DNA of 64,000 nt, taken from Paracrocinitomix mangrovi. GTDB lineage: Bacteria; Bacteroidota; Bacteroidia; Flavobacteriales_D; Crocinitomicaceae. The notes beneath the pieces are model-generated. The model had not been told where the DNA came from. It did not search any database and saw only the letters and a program-made list of their open reading frames with translations. The position numbers were made by a program, and so were the translations under genes. The stretch is taken from the NCBI RefSeq assembly GCF_019740355.2, contig NZ_CP091819.1, positions 2,790,001-2,854,000 on the forward strand. Direction: 5' to 3'. Positions 18,530 through 28,000 of the stretch are shown one piece after another. Numbering within the stretch: position 1 is the first letter of the stretch; the number at the start of each line of letters is the position of its first letter.

Positions 18530-18889
18530 ATGGCAACAGTAAATTTAACAGCGGCAAAGTTCCGTGACGAAATATTTGATTACACTACTAGCAATGAGTG
18601 GAGCTTTAAAGGAGATAAGCCAGCCATCATTGACTTTTATGCAGACTGGTGTGGACCTTGTAAAATGGTAGCTCCGGTTTTGGAAGAATTATCAGAAGAA
18701 TATAAAGATCAGATTACGATATATAAAGTAGATACTGAAGTTGAGCAAGAATTAGCAGCAATTTTCAGAATCAGAAGTATCCCTTCAATATTGTTTATTC
18801 CTAAGGAAAAACAACCAATGATGCAGGCGGGTGCTTTACCAAAAAATGCTTTAAAAGAAGTAATTGATAAAGAACTTTTGGAGGTTTAA
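18530..18889 (+). CDS. trxA: Thioredoxin
   Basis: Cytosolic dithiol reductant. The 119-residue sequence has a classic thioredoxin fold with the active site Trp40-Cys41-Gly-Pro-Cys44-Lys, the preceding IIDFYADW strand and the cis-Pro loop RSIPSILF. There is no signal peptide. The N-terminus is about 10-15 residues longer than E. coli Trx1, as is common in Bacteroidota. It is monocistronic, with its own -7 element and a strong terminator. Confidence 0.95.
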   Translation: MATVNLTAAKFRDEIFDYTTSNEWSFKGDKPAIIDFYADWCGPCKMVAPVLEELSEEYKDQITIYKVDTEVEQELAAIFRIRSIPSILFIPKEKQPMMQAGALPKNALKEVIDKELLEV

Positions 18890-18913
18890 TTAGTTAAGAT
18901 CGATTATTAAATT

Positions 18914-18953
18914 AAATCGGGCCCTCTCTTTTGAGTGAGCCCGATTTTTTTTG
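18914..18953. terminator. Intrinsic terminator between thioredoxin and a convergent lipoprotein
   Basis: AAATCGGGC (18914-18922) pairs with GCCCGATTT (18939-18947), followed by a T run. The A-rich left flank allows function in both directions, serving the convergent gene ending at 18963. Confidence 0.85.
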
Positions 18954-18962
18954 AGAAAAGTA

Positions 18963-19373
18963 TTACTGTACTGTCAAAGTAAGTGCAACCTGATTGGTTA
19001 AACCGTCTCTGTTGGTAACAGTAAATGTATACTTGTTTGTTTGTCCACTAACTGTGTCCATGGTAGTGTTGAAGTCATAATCATACATGTCTTCTTGACT
19101 TGCGTCTAGATCAACATTATATATAGACGTATTGGCACCACCGTCAACTGATTCTGAGATGTCGAATTTTTTCAAAACATCTTTTCCTTCAGTTTTTTCA
19201 GCTTCAATTCCAATTGTTACAGCTGTACCTCCCGGTAGAGTTGCATCAGCAGATGTATAAGTTCCACCGGTTTTAAACATAATTTCCGGTAATTCTCCTT
19301 CATCTTTTTCGCATGAATTAAAAGCTGTCATCATTAATGCACTTAGTGCTACTGTTTTAAATATTGTTTTCAT
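18963..19373 (-). CDS. Lipoprotein of unknown function, 136 aa
   Basis: A short lipoprotein with N-terminal signal and lipobox FNSC (Cys21) followed by EKDEGELPEI. The rest reads as one Ig-like beta-sandwich (GGTYTSADATLPGGTAVTIGIEAE ... NKYTFTVTNRDG). It is the last gene of the TonB-receptor run, 70 bp after the previous gene, so it may share the transcript or have its own promoter. A surface or periplasmic ligand-binding accessory role is inference. Confidence 0.7.
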   Translation of the reverse strand: MKTIFKTVALSALMMTAFNSCEKDEGELPEIMFKTGGTYTSADATLPGGTAVTIGIEAEKTEGKDVLKKFDISESVDGGANTSIYNVDLDASQEDMYDYDFNTTMDTVSGQTNKYTFTVTNRDGLTNQVALTLTVQ

Positions 19374-19443
19374 TTCAGTGTTTTAAAATTTAAATTGTCT
19401 TTAATAATTAAGCCAGGTTTAGTTTTTGCTGAAATGAAGGGCA

Positions 19444-19893
19444 CTAAGGTGGTGGTCTTTTAATGTCTTTTGATACGGATATGTATAAAGGGTCTCTGTT
19501 ATAAATACTTTGTTTTTTCTTTTTTAATTTGAGCAAAGATTTTATTTCCAATAATGCATAATTCTCAGGGTGAATTTTTACCTCGAAATTTCTTGTAGGT
19601 TCTGCGTTTGGATGGTTTCTTAAATTTGTTTCACGGATATCCTTTATAGATTCAACTATTAGTTGTCCATTGACATTTTCCATTTCAGTGATGTCATATA
19701 GCACACCTTGAAACTCAAACTCCTTCATGTATTTCACCCAATGAATTTCTGTCATGCTGTGAAAGACAAAAGTTTGATGGATGACATTTTTATGTTTAAC
19801 TGCGACAAACATTTCTCTGGCATTACTATGTGTAGTGCTGATTGTGATTAATAAAATCACCAGAAACCATATGTTGCGAATTTTAAATGTCAA
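19444..19893 (-). CDS. Small secreted protein of unknown function, 149 aa
   Basis: Begins with a Sec signal (FLVILLITISTTHSNA, cleavage near residue 25), then a small mixed alpha/beta region. It ends in a Lys-rich stretch (LLKLKKKKQ) and a proline-rich tail (KDIKRPPP). No lipobox or known domain. Its start is 2 bp after the stop of the TonB-dependent receptor, so it is almost certainly co-transcribed and translationally linked. It probably assists that receptor, though the sequence gives no mechanism. Confidence 0.65.
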   Translation of the reverse strand: MTFKIRNIWFLVILLITISTTHSNAREMFVAVKHKNVIHQTFVFHSMTEIHWVKYMKEFEFQGVLYDITEMENVNGQLIVESIKDIRETNLRNHPNAEPTRNFEVKIHPENYALLEIKSLLKLKKKKQSIYNRDPLYISVSKDIKRPPP

Positions 19894-19894
19894 T

Positions 19895-21958
19895 TTACTT
19901 TTTCTTAATCCAGCTTATTTTGGCGTTTAACATGATGCTTCTTCCTTGATTTAAAAGTCCTAATGATTTAAATCTTGAAAGGTGATTGTAATATGATTCG
20001 TTCAACAAATTTTTCCCACTTAAACCTAAGTCTAGTGTGAAATGATCTTTCTTCAAAGAATAGATAATGGCCGCATTAAAAAGATAATACTGAGGAGTTC
20101 CAATTTCTTCAGTTGCCAAATGATATTGGTCAGCAAAGTATTCACATTCTACAAAAGCTTTTAGCTGTTGATCATCCTTTAATTCTGTAGTATAGTTTAC
20201 AGAAGCTACAGCTTTTTGCGCCGGAATATAAGGTGTAAACTCTCCGTTATTTGCTCTGCTTTCCATTCCGGTATAAGTCGCCTTGAATTGAAGCCATTTT
20301 ACCGGAGTAATTGAAACTCCGGCTTCAAATCCGTACTGTTTGGTGTCTTTTTGTTTGAATCTATAAACCGGGAACCCAAACCATTGTTCAGTAGTTGGTG
20401 CTAAATAGATGTAATCTAAAATGTAATTGTAAAAAGGGCTGGCTGATAGTTTAAACCACTTGTTCTGAACTGAAAACAAGGTATTTCCTGAAAACAGGTA
20501 TTCGTTTTTAAGTGTCGGATCACCAATTTCATAAGTAAAGATTCCTTCATGCAAACCATCAGATGATAATTCTGCCAGGTTAGGTGCACGGCTTCCGGTT
20601 GCTGCATTTAGTTTAACAGAAAAGGATTTTGAATGGTATGATAATCCACTTAAAAAGTTGTAGTAAGGAGCAATTTTCCTGAATGGATACAACTCTTTAG
20701 TATCATCATTAATGTTTTTAGTGGTTTTGGTTTGTATGTACTTTTCGCCTATTCCCCATCCATTTTCAAGCGACAAGCCATTATTAAATTTTGTTTCAAC
20801 TACAGCTGAAATGTTGGCTTCTTGCATATTGGCATCCGGAACTATTTTACGAGCTCCAAAATTGGTGTTGTTCTCAAAAGACCCTAAAGAAGAGAAGATT
20901 AAGTTGCTTTTTTCAGAGACTTGCTTGGTGTATTTTACAAGATATTGAAAAGTAAATAAGTGCATGTTTAAACTAATTGCTCCTCCACCTTCATTTTCCA
21001 TTCTTTCATTTGACTGTATACCAACATTTACAGATAAGTTGGATTTTTCATCTAGATAAATGGTGTTTTCAGATGATAGAATGTTAAGCAATACCAGATG
21101 AGCAGGATTAACATCCATACTTCTGCTCCAGCGTTCATCTTCCTCAATAAATGAATAGGCATCTTGAAAAATGAAACCAAAACGGTTGAAAGAGCTCATG
21201 TAATGATTATTAGAAACCCAGTTATTTTTCTTAAAACCATAATCTGTTTTAAGATAATAGCCGTCAAATCTGCTATTTACAATTCGTTGATTGTTGCCAT
21301 CTGTATAATCTGCGTAATTATCAATTCCTGCCCTAATTCTCCACCAGTTTTTTCCATTGTTAGTTTTGTATCCAAGCTGCAATTTTCCACCCAATGAATT
21401 TGTATTAATTCCTGTGGACACATCAAAAACAGAATGATTAAGTGGAGCAGGAAGCTCTTCAATTAAATTAATAACGCCGCCCATGGCTTCAGATCCATAC
21501 AGGATGCTCATTGGTCCTTTGATGACTTCAACTGAGCTGAGTCCCATACTACTTAATCCCAAACCATGTTCTTCTTGCCATTGTTGGTTGTCAAACTTTA
21601 AACCGGACATTAATACGAGAACACGATTACCACTTAAACCCCTAATGATTGGTTTTGAAATTCCATTTCCACTGGATAAAACTTCAACGCCAGGTTCAGA
21701 TGCAATGGCTTCTGTTAAATTATATGACCCTAAAAGACCCATGCTGTCCACATCAATTTTACTGATGTTTAAACTGGTTTCTTCAATTTGATGATTTCTA
21801 TATGAAGTAACGACAACAGGTTTAAAGGTTTTTGGTTGCAGTGTGTCAATTTTTTGACTAAATCCCATTGCAGGAAACAACAATAAAATTGTAACAAAGT
21901 GATTAAGTTTCACTTTGATAATATTAGAATAGTATGTCTGAATTTTTTGTTGTATCAC
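19895..21958 (-). CDS. TonB-dependent outer-membrane receptor
   Basis: Outer-membrane active-transport porin energised by TonB-ExbBD. The 687-residue protein has a signal region ending near FPAMGFSQ (~residue 34). A plug domain (~45-165) includes SEPGVEVLSSGNGISKP, IIRGLSGNRVLVLMSGLKFDNQQW and SVEVIKGPMSILYGSEAMGGVINLI. A beta-barrel ends in a hydrophobic/aromatic strand (SIMLNAKISW). There is no N-terminal carboxypeptidase-like extension and no SusD partner, which argues against polysaccharide import and leaves metals, siderophores or cofactors. The true start may be a later codon, since the first 17 residues are poor signal-peptide sequence. Confidence 0.9.
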   Translation of the reverse strand: MIQQKIQTYYSNIIKVKLNHFVTILLLFPAMGFSQKIDTLQPKTFKPVVVTSYRNHQIEETSLNISKIDVDSMGLLGSYNLTEAIASEPGVEVLSSGNGISKPIIRGLSGNRVLVLMSGLKFDNQQWQEEHGLGLSSMGLSSVEVIKGPMSILYGSEAMGGVINLIEELPAPLNHSVFDVSTGINTNSLGGKLQLGYKTNNGKNWWRIRAGIDNYADYTDGNNQRIVNSRFDGYYLKTDYGFKKNNWVSNNHYMSSFNRFGFIFQDAYSFIEEDERWSRSMDVNPAHLVLLNILSSENTIYLDEKSNLSVNVGIQSNERMENEGGGAISLNMHLFTFQYLVKYTKQVSEKSNLIFSSLGSFENNTNFGARKIVPDANMQEANISAVVETKFNNGLSLENGWGIGEKYIQTKTTKNINDDTKELYPFRKIAPYYNFLSGLSYHSKSFSVKLNAATGSRAPNLAELSSDGLHEGIFTYEIGDPTLKNEYLFSGNTLFSVQNKWFKLSASPFYNYILDYIYLAPTTEQWFGFPVYRFKQKDTKQYGFEAGVSITPVKWLQFKATYTGMESRANNGEFTPYIPAQKAVASVNYTTELKDDQQLKAFVECEYFADQYHLATEEIGTPQYYLFNAAIIYSLKKDHFTLDLGLSGKNLLNESYYNHLSRFKSLGLLNQGRSIMLNAKISWIKKK

Positions 21959-22043
21959 GCAATGATTTTAAAAAGTGTAGAACACTTGAAAATAATCTGA
22001 CTTCAGTCGTTGAAGCCAAAATCTCCATAAGGGAAATGTGATA

Positions 22044-22454
22044 CTATGAAGGAATTTTTAAACTACAAAAACGGATGTAGATTGGAATAACGGTTTTGGA
22101 ATCACCCGAACCGAATTTTAGCTGTTTATGCTGAGAACAGGAATTTCCAAGTGAATTTTGAAGAGAAATAAAAGTAAGAAGACCCTCATCATGACTGTCT
22201 GAATCTTCTTCGTCTTCTTCTTCATCCTCCAGGTTATTATTGTCAGTTTCATTTTCTTCTTCTCCCTCACCATACGGTAAATTATGAGATTCAGAAATGC
22301 TTGAAACATCCTCAACTAGAGAAAAAGAAATTTCAAAATCAAGATTGATTTCTTTAATTTCACTTTGTCCAAAAACTATTGCTGAGGTTGAAATGAAAAC
22401 AACCAGAATTAGGAATCTGAAAGATGCAATGCTATTTTTTAAAAGGTGAGTCAA
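22044..22454 (-). CDS. Small secreted protein with an acidic tract, 136 aa
   Basis: After a hydrophobic signal (residues ~12-29, ending VFGQ) the protein has a strongly acidic tract at ~62-91, mostly Glu/Asp with Asn, Ser and one His, suited to binding divalent cations or acting as a flexible spacer. Two Cys residues lie in the C-terminal ~35 residues. It sits 85 bp upstream of the TonB-receptor start on the same strand, where small metal-handling partners of such receptors often lie. I know of no matching family. An exported cation-binding accessory protein is inference. Confidence 0.55.
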   Translation of the reverse strand: MTHLLKNSIASFRFLILVVFISTSAIVFGQSEIKEINLDFEISFSLVEDVSSISESHNLPYGEGEEENETDNNNLEDEEEDEEDSDSHDEGLLTFISLQNSLGNSCSQHKQLKFGSGDSKTVIPIYIRFCSLKIPS

Positions 22455-22507
22455 ATCAGCATTTTAGTGGCCCCAAATTACGAAAAAAAGAAGTTTGGTA
22501 ATAATAC

Positions 22508-24232
22508 TTACTTAAAGATCTTCTTCCAACAGAAATAAAGGCTGACACTGGTTACCGCAAATACAATGAAAAAGTAAAGCGCTTGAGTAGTATCTCCCAG
22601 TATAAATTTCCCGGTGCAAAAGAGTGCTGAATAAATGGTGATTGTTCCTAATACCATGCTCAGTACTTTATACCCCATGTTTTTAAATTTGCCTTCATCC
22701 GCAAATGCTCTTTTTTCAAATTCAGGATTTAGGTGCTTATTGTTTTTGGTGATAAATGTAACTGCAACCCAGGCTACAGTGGTAATTAGAATTCCACTTA
22801 GCAGTTTGGTAACTGCGTCAATTTCCATTAGTTCATTTTTTTCTGCAGTAAAGAAAAACATGGCTACAAGAAAGCTAACAGTCATTGCGGTAATTTCACT
22901 GTATGGATTAATGTCCTTCCAAAACCATCTTAGAATAAATAACAATCCGGTTCCCGCACCTATGGTTAAAATTAGATCAAACGCCATTTTGGCTTCTTCT
23001 AATATTGGAGCTAGTGCAATAGCAAAAACCATCATTAAAACAGTAGATAGTCTTCCAACCATTACTAACTGTTTTTCTGTTGCATCTGGCTTGATGAATC
23101 TTTTGTATAAATCATTAACCACATAAGATGATCCCCAATTAAGATGGGTAGAAATAGTTGACATAAAAGCAGAGATCAAAGACGCAAGTACAAGTCCCAG
23201 AAGACCTGCCGGTAAATAAGTAAGCATTGCAGGATAAGCCAAATCATGTTTTACTAAATCGGGATTCATATCCGGATATTCGGCCTGTAATGATGCAATA
23301 TCAGGAAATATAACCAATGATGCTAAACCTATTAAAATCCATGGCCACGGGCGCAAAGCATAATGAGCAAAATTGAAAAATAAAGTGGCCTTTGTTGCAT
23401 GTTTTTCATCTTTAGCAGAAAGCATTCTTTGCGCTATGTATCCTCCGCCTCCAGGTTCAGCACCAGGATACCACACACTCCACCATTGAACTGCTAGAGG
23501 GATAACAAAAGCCATTAACCAAAGCTGTTCATTTGAAGATTGTGAAGGAACAAAGTCTAATTTAGATTGTACAAGCTCATTTGATAAGAGTCCGGACATG
23601 CCGCCAACTTCAGGTAAGTTAACAATGTAATAAGCAGCCCAAATTGAGCCGATCATAGCAACAATGAATTGGAAAAAATCTGTGAAAATAACACCTCTTA
23701 ATCCTCCTAACATTGAATATAAAATGGTAATAATCCCTGTTATCCCCAATGTTTTCCACCACACCAGGCCTAACATTGTTTCTCCTATTTTAATTCCCGC
23801 TAAACAAACGGTAGCCATAATAACAATGTTGAAGAATACACCTAAGTAAACCGCTCTAAACCCTCTTAGAAAACCCGCTGCTTTTCCCTGATATCTGATT
23901 TCGTAATACTCTAAATCTGTAGAAATTCCCAATCTTCTCCATAATCTGGCATAAACAAACACGGTTAACATTCCTGTTAAAAGAAATGCCCACCAAACCC
24001 AGTTACCTGAAACACCATCTTGTCTAACAATTCCGGCTACAAGATTTGGAGTGTCCGCCGCAAAAGTTGTGGCCACCATTGATACACCCAATAACCACCA
24101 GGGCATATTTCTTCCGGATAAAAAGAACTCGCTTGAATTTTTTCCGGCTTTTTTAGTTACAGCAACACCAATCAATAGTGTGATTATAAAAAATGAAATG
24201 ATAATTCCCCAATCTAAAGCAGATAGTTGCAT
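22508..24232 (-). CDS. Sodium:solute symporter family protein
   Basis: A 574-residue secondary transporter with about 13-14 predicted transmembrane helices. The SSS-family N-terminus is plain (LDWGIIISFFIITLLIGVAV..., then SSEFFLSGRNMPWWLLGVSMVATTFAADTP). The LSAFMSTISTHLNWGSSYVVNDLYKRF segment (~350-375) corresponds to the conserved helix 8 region with Na+-site Ser/Thr residues. Substrate is not predictable. It precedes the acidic-protein gene by 53 bp on the same strand, so read-through into the receptor run is possible. Divergent from uridine kinase. Confidence 0.92.
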   Translation of the reverse strand: MQLSALDWGIIISFFIITLLIGVAVTKKAGKNSSEFFLSGRNMPWWLLGVSMVATTFAADTPNLVAGIVRQDGVSGNWVWWAFLLTGMLTVFVYARLWRRLGISTDLEYYEIRYQGKAAGFLRGFRAVYLGVFFNIVIMATVCLAGIKIGETMLGLVWWKTLGITGIITILYSMLGGLRGVIFTDFFQFIVAMIGSIWAAYYIVNLPEVGGMSGLLSNELVQSKLDFVPSQSSNEQLWLMAFVIPLAVQWWSVWYPGAEPGGGGYIAQRMLSAKDEKHATKATLFFNFAHYALRPWPWILIGLASLVIFPDIASLQAEYPDMNPDLVKHDLAYPAMLTYLPAGLLGLVLASLISAFMSTISTHLNWGSSYVVNDLYKRFIKPDATEKQLVMVGRLSTVLMMVFAIALAPILEEAKMAFDLILTIGAGTGLLFILRWFWKDINPYSEITAMTVSFLVAMFFFTAEKNELMEIDAVTKLLSGILITTVAWVAVTFITKNNKHLNPEFEKRAFADEGKFKNMGYKVLSMVLGTITIYSALFCTGKFILGDTTQALYFFIVFAVTSVSLYFCWKKIFK

Positions 24233-24295
24233 GGCTGTTGTTTTGCTGTAAATGTATATAATTTAATTGATCAGGCTTTCTTGCTCATTTTAGGT

Positions 24296-24325
24296 TTTGC
24301 AACCAATTTTATATTGTTATTTTTG
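24296..24325 (+). promoter_or_regulatory. Bacteroidota-type promoter of the uridine kinase operon
   Basis: TTTG (24296-24299) is followed after 18 bases by TATTTTTG (24318-24325), which fits the -33/-7 consensus well. Transcription should start near 24332, giving a short leader before the ATG at 24347. Confidence 0.65.
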
Positions 24326-24346
24326 CAGCACTAACTATTGCTACTT

Positions 24347-24964
24347 ATGGAAAAAGTCAGGTTTGTTGTCGGAATTACCGGCGGAAGCGGAGTGGGTAAA
24401 ACTACGCTTATTGACGGCCTGCGCAAAGAGTTCGGCGAGCATGTTTCCACTTTTTCTTTGGATAACTACTATCTGCCAAAAGACAAGCAGCAATTAGATG
24501 AAAACGGAATCATTAATTTTGATTTGCCTTCTGCTTTAGATCTTGAACAAATGCAAAAAGACTTTGACAATTTAATGGCTGGAAATGCCATTCAACAGGA
24601 AGTCTACAATTTTAATAATCCATCCAACCAAAAAGAATACCTAACTATTGAACCTAAAAAATTACTCATTGTTGAAGGGCTTTTTGTGATGCATTATGAG
24701 TTTTTAAGAGCTGCATTGAATTATTCAGTGTTTTTGTCAGTTGATCCTGACTTACAGTTAGAGAGAAGGTTAATGAGAGATGTTAAGGAGCGCAACTATT
24801 CTGAAAAAGATGTGCTTTATCAATGGAATAATCATGTAATTCCTTCGTTTGAAAGTTTTGTTAAGCCATATATGAAACAAGTTGATTTGGTCATTACAAA
24901 TAATGATCGCTTTGATGAAAATATTCATATCTTAACATCTGTAATTCACCAAAATCTGGATTGA
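24347..24964 (+). CDS. udk: Uridine kinase-like P-loop kinase
   Basis: Phosphorylates uridine/cytidine in pyrimidine salvage, in the cytosol. The 205 residues have the P-loop GITGGSGVGKTT (residues ~9-20), the DNYY segment near 44 typical of uridine kinase/phosphoribulokinase, and ERRLMRDVKERNYS in the lid region. I use the ATG at 24347; an in-frame TTG 9 bases earlier is less likely given the promoter. It leads an operon with a giant sensor kinase 36 bp downstream and an antiporter. Confidence 0.88.
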   Translation: MEKVRFVVGITGGSGVGKTTLIDGLRKEFGEHVSTFSLDNYYLPKDKQQLDENGIINFDLPSALDLEQMQKDFDNLMAGNAIQQEVYNFNNPSNQKEYLTIEPKKLLIVEGLFVMHYEFLRAALNYSVFLSVDPDLQLERRLMRDVKERNYSEKDVLYQWNNHVIPSFESFVKPYMKQVDLVITNNDRFDENIHILTSVIHQNLD

Positions 24965-25000
24965 TTAGCATAAAAAACTAAGCTATTTAATCATCTGTTA

Positions 25001-28000
25001 ATGAAAAGTACCGCCAGAAAAAGATTCATCTTAGGAGCATCTATCGGTTTCCTTTTATGGATTATAGGTGCGTTTTTGCATCACTTTCAACTGGTAACCG
25101 GTTTGGATGAAAGTGTCGTGGCTGATTTTCAGGACAATTATCTGGAAACCTGTGAGGAATTGACCGACATTACACAGGAATTCATTGATAAAACAGAAAA
25201 AGTTAAATCAACAAAAGACAAGTTTGAAAAAGCAATAGAAATTGCATCAGACACGGATTTTGAGTTTTACCTCTATAGACATGATTCCCTTATTTTATGG
25301 ACCAATAATAATCCTGTAATACCGGAAAGAGCGGATGGAAGCTTTTATCAAGAGGAAGTACTTTATCTTGATAATGGATATTATCAAAGTCACGCAGTAG
25401 AAAAAGATTCATTCAGATATATTTCCCTCTTTAAGATTAAAAATGAGTACCGTTATGAAAATGAGGATTTAAGCAATAATTTCAGTAAAGAACTAGATGA
25501 AGATTTTCCGGCCAACTTAACTTTTCAAGAAACCAAATATCCTGTTTTGGGTGTAGATGGAGAAGTTGCTTTTTATGTGGCAGATAAAGAAGATGTTTCT
25601 CCAAATGAAAACACCGAATTGCTCATCTTCTTTGCATACCTCTGTGCCTTTATTATCCTTCTTCAGCTTTTAATTAACGCTTTTCAAAAGCTCCTCATCA
25701 AAAAGCCTTTTCTACTGATTGTTTTTCCAATTATTGTTGTTGGATTGAGATACTTGTGGCTTACACTTGGATGGGAAGGGTTCATGAATAATTTTGAACT
25801 TTTCAATCCCGAATTATTCGCCTCTTCTCAGTTTGTTCCTTCACTAGGAGATTTGATCATAAACGTGGCAATTTTTTACTTTTTAGTCCATTTTTTATTA
25901 AAAAGGACAAGAAATTGGTTCAAACAGGGAAATAAAAAGCTAAAACTGGTATTTTTTGTAGTTCCACTTTTTTTAATGAGTTTTTATGCTGCTTTTAAAA
26001 TCAATGATATCATCTATAGTTTGGTTTACGACTCAAAAATGTCTTTTGATTTGGAGCGTTTGTTTGACTTTAGCTTATACTCTTTCCTAGGTCTGGCAAT
26101 TATTGGAGCCAGTTTTTACGCCTATTTCAAATTGTTGCAATACATTATCATCCAGTTAAAGAAAAACGAGTTTGAATGGAACAGGTTAGCCTTTTTATGG
26201 ACACTATCTTCAGCTACTTATGTTACCATTGACCTAATTTATTTTGATCACTCATTTTTAACCTCACTTTGGCCGGTAATTTTAAGTGGATTTTTGTTGT
26301 GGTTTGAGTTCAAAGAAAAAGAGTACAAGTTTGTTCATGTTATCAGTATCGTAGCATTTATCTCCTTTTATGCTGCATATATTTTACAGGGATATTCAGA
26401 CAATAACGAGCGAGAAATAAGAATGGCTGAAGCTCAAATGATAGCAGAAGACAATGATCTATTTGCTGAGTTTGAGTATGATGATATTGAAAAAGATATG
26501 AGTAGGGATCATTTCTTGCTTCCATACTTTACCACAGATTTTGATCAATCCGAATTCTCTGAATATCTTGAAACCTCTTATTTCAATGGGCTTAAAAATG
26601 ACTATGATCTGACATTTTACCTATTTAATTCAAATAGAAAAATGATTGTTGATCTCGGAAATTATGAGATTCGAGATTACGATAGGTTTGAGGAAATCAT
26701 TACCGTTTCAGGACAACAATCATCTATTAACCGCAACATCTATTTTATTAAAGATTACACCGATAAGCTTACCTACATTGCCAAATATCCGGTTTATGGT
26801 GAACAAGATGACACCTTGTATGGATACATGCTCACGGAGATGAGGTCAAAGAAGTTCCCGGAAGATATTGGCTTGCCATCCCTTTTGTTAGATGGAGGTG
26901 CACACGCATATCATAGATTAAAGGAGTATTCTGTAGCCAAATATGTGGACAATAAATTGGTGACAAGAAAAGGAGAATATGCTTATCCAACTATTGGTAA
27001 TGATTGGAACAAAAAGAATGCTTTTATCAATATGGATGGATATAACCATTATGTGTACCAGGAGGTAGATGGATTTACAACGGTTATTTCTAAAAAGATA
27101 AAAACCAAACTATACCTCTTCACTTCTTTTTCATATCTGCTGATAATGTATGGTGTACTGTTACTTATTCCTCTCGGTTATCAGCAATTAAGGGCAGGAA
27201 TCTCCTTTAAAAGTATCAAACTTAACGTCAAAATTCAGGTTGTACTTATTGGATTAATTTTAACTACACTCATTGCTTTTGCCATAGGAGCCGGAACTTT
27301 TGTGGAAGAGCAGTACAAGCAGAGTAATGAAGGATTTATCAAAGAAAAGTTAGGTTCAGTTAAAACTGAACTGGAAAACAAGTTTTATCCTGAATCAGAA
27401 TTGAGATCAGATTTAGCGGTTTACTTACAGTATTTACTGATTAAGAAATTCTCAAAAGTATTTGCTGTTGACATCAATGTGTACAATACTTCTGGTGAAT
27501 TATTAGGAAGCTCACAACCTAAAATCTACTCAAACGGATTGATATCTCGTAAAATGAATGCCCAGGCATTTTGGGAAGTTCATTGGGATAAAAAGAGTGA
27601 ATACGTGCATGAAGAACACATTGGAAACTTGAATTATTTATCTGCATATGCACCTTTCTTTAATCAAAAAGGAGAGTTTTTAGCCTATGTAAATGTGCAG
27701 TATATTTCAAGACAAGATGAATTGGAAGATCAGATTTCAGGATTTTTATTGGCCATTATGAATATCATGGTTTTGATGTTAGCTATTTCAACCATCTTGA
27801 CCATTACCATTTCAAATAGATTAACACGTCCATTAAAATACATTCAGGAAAGTTTAAGACACGTTCAACTTGGGTCCAAATACAAACCTATTGAGTATGA
27901 TGGATCTGATGAGGTTGGAGAATTGGTAAAGGAATACAATCTCAAGGTTGAAGAATTACAGCAATCTGTTGAAGCTTTGGCCAAATCAGAAAGAGAAAGT

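Noticed and set aside
22118-22315. Open frame overlapping the acidic secreted protein on the same strand
   Set aside because: It is an out-of-frame reading of the Glu/Asp-rich tract (Lys/Met-rich, no signal), while the main frame has a signal peptide.
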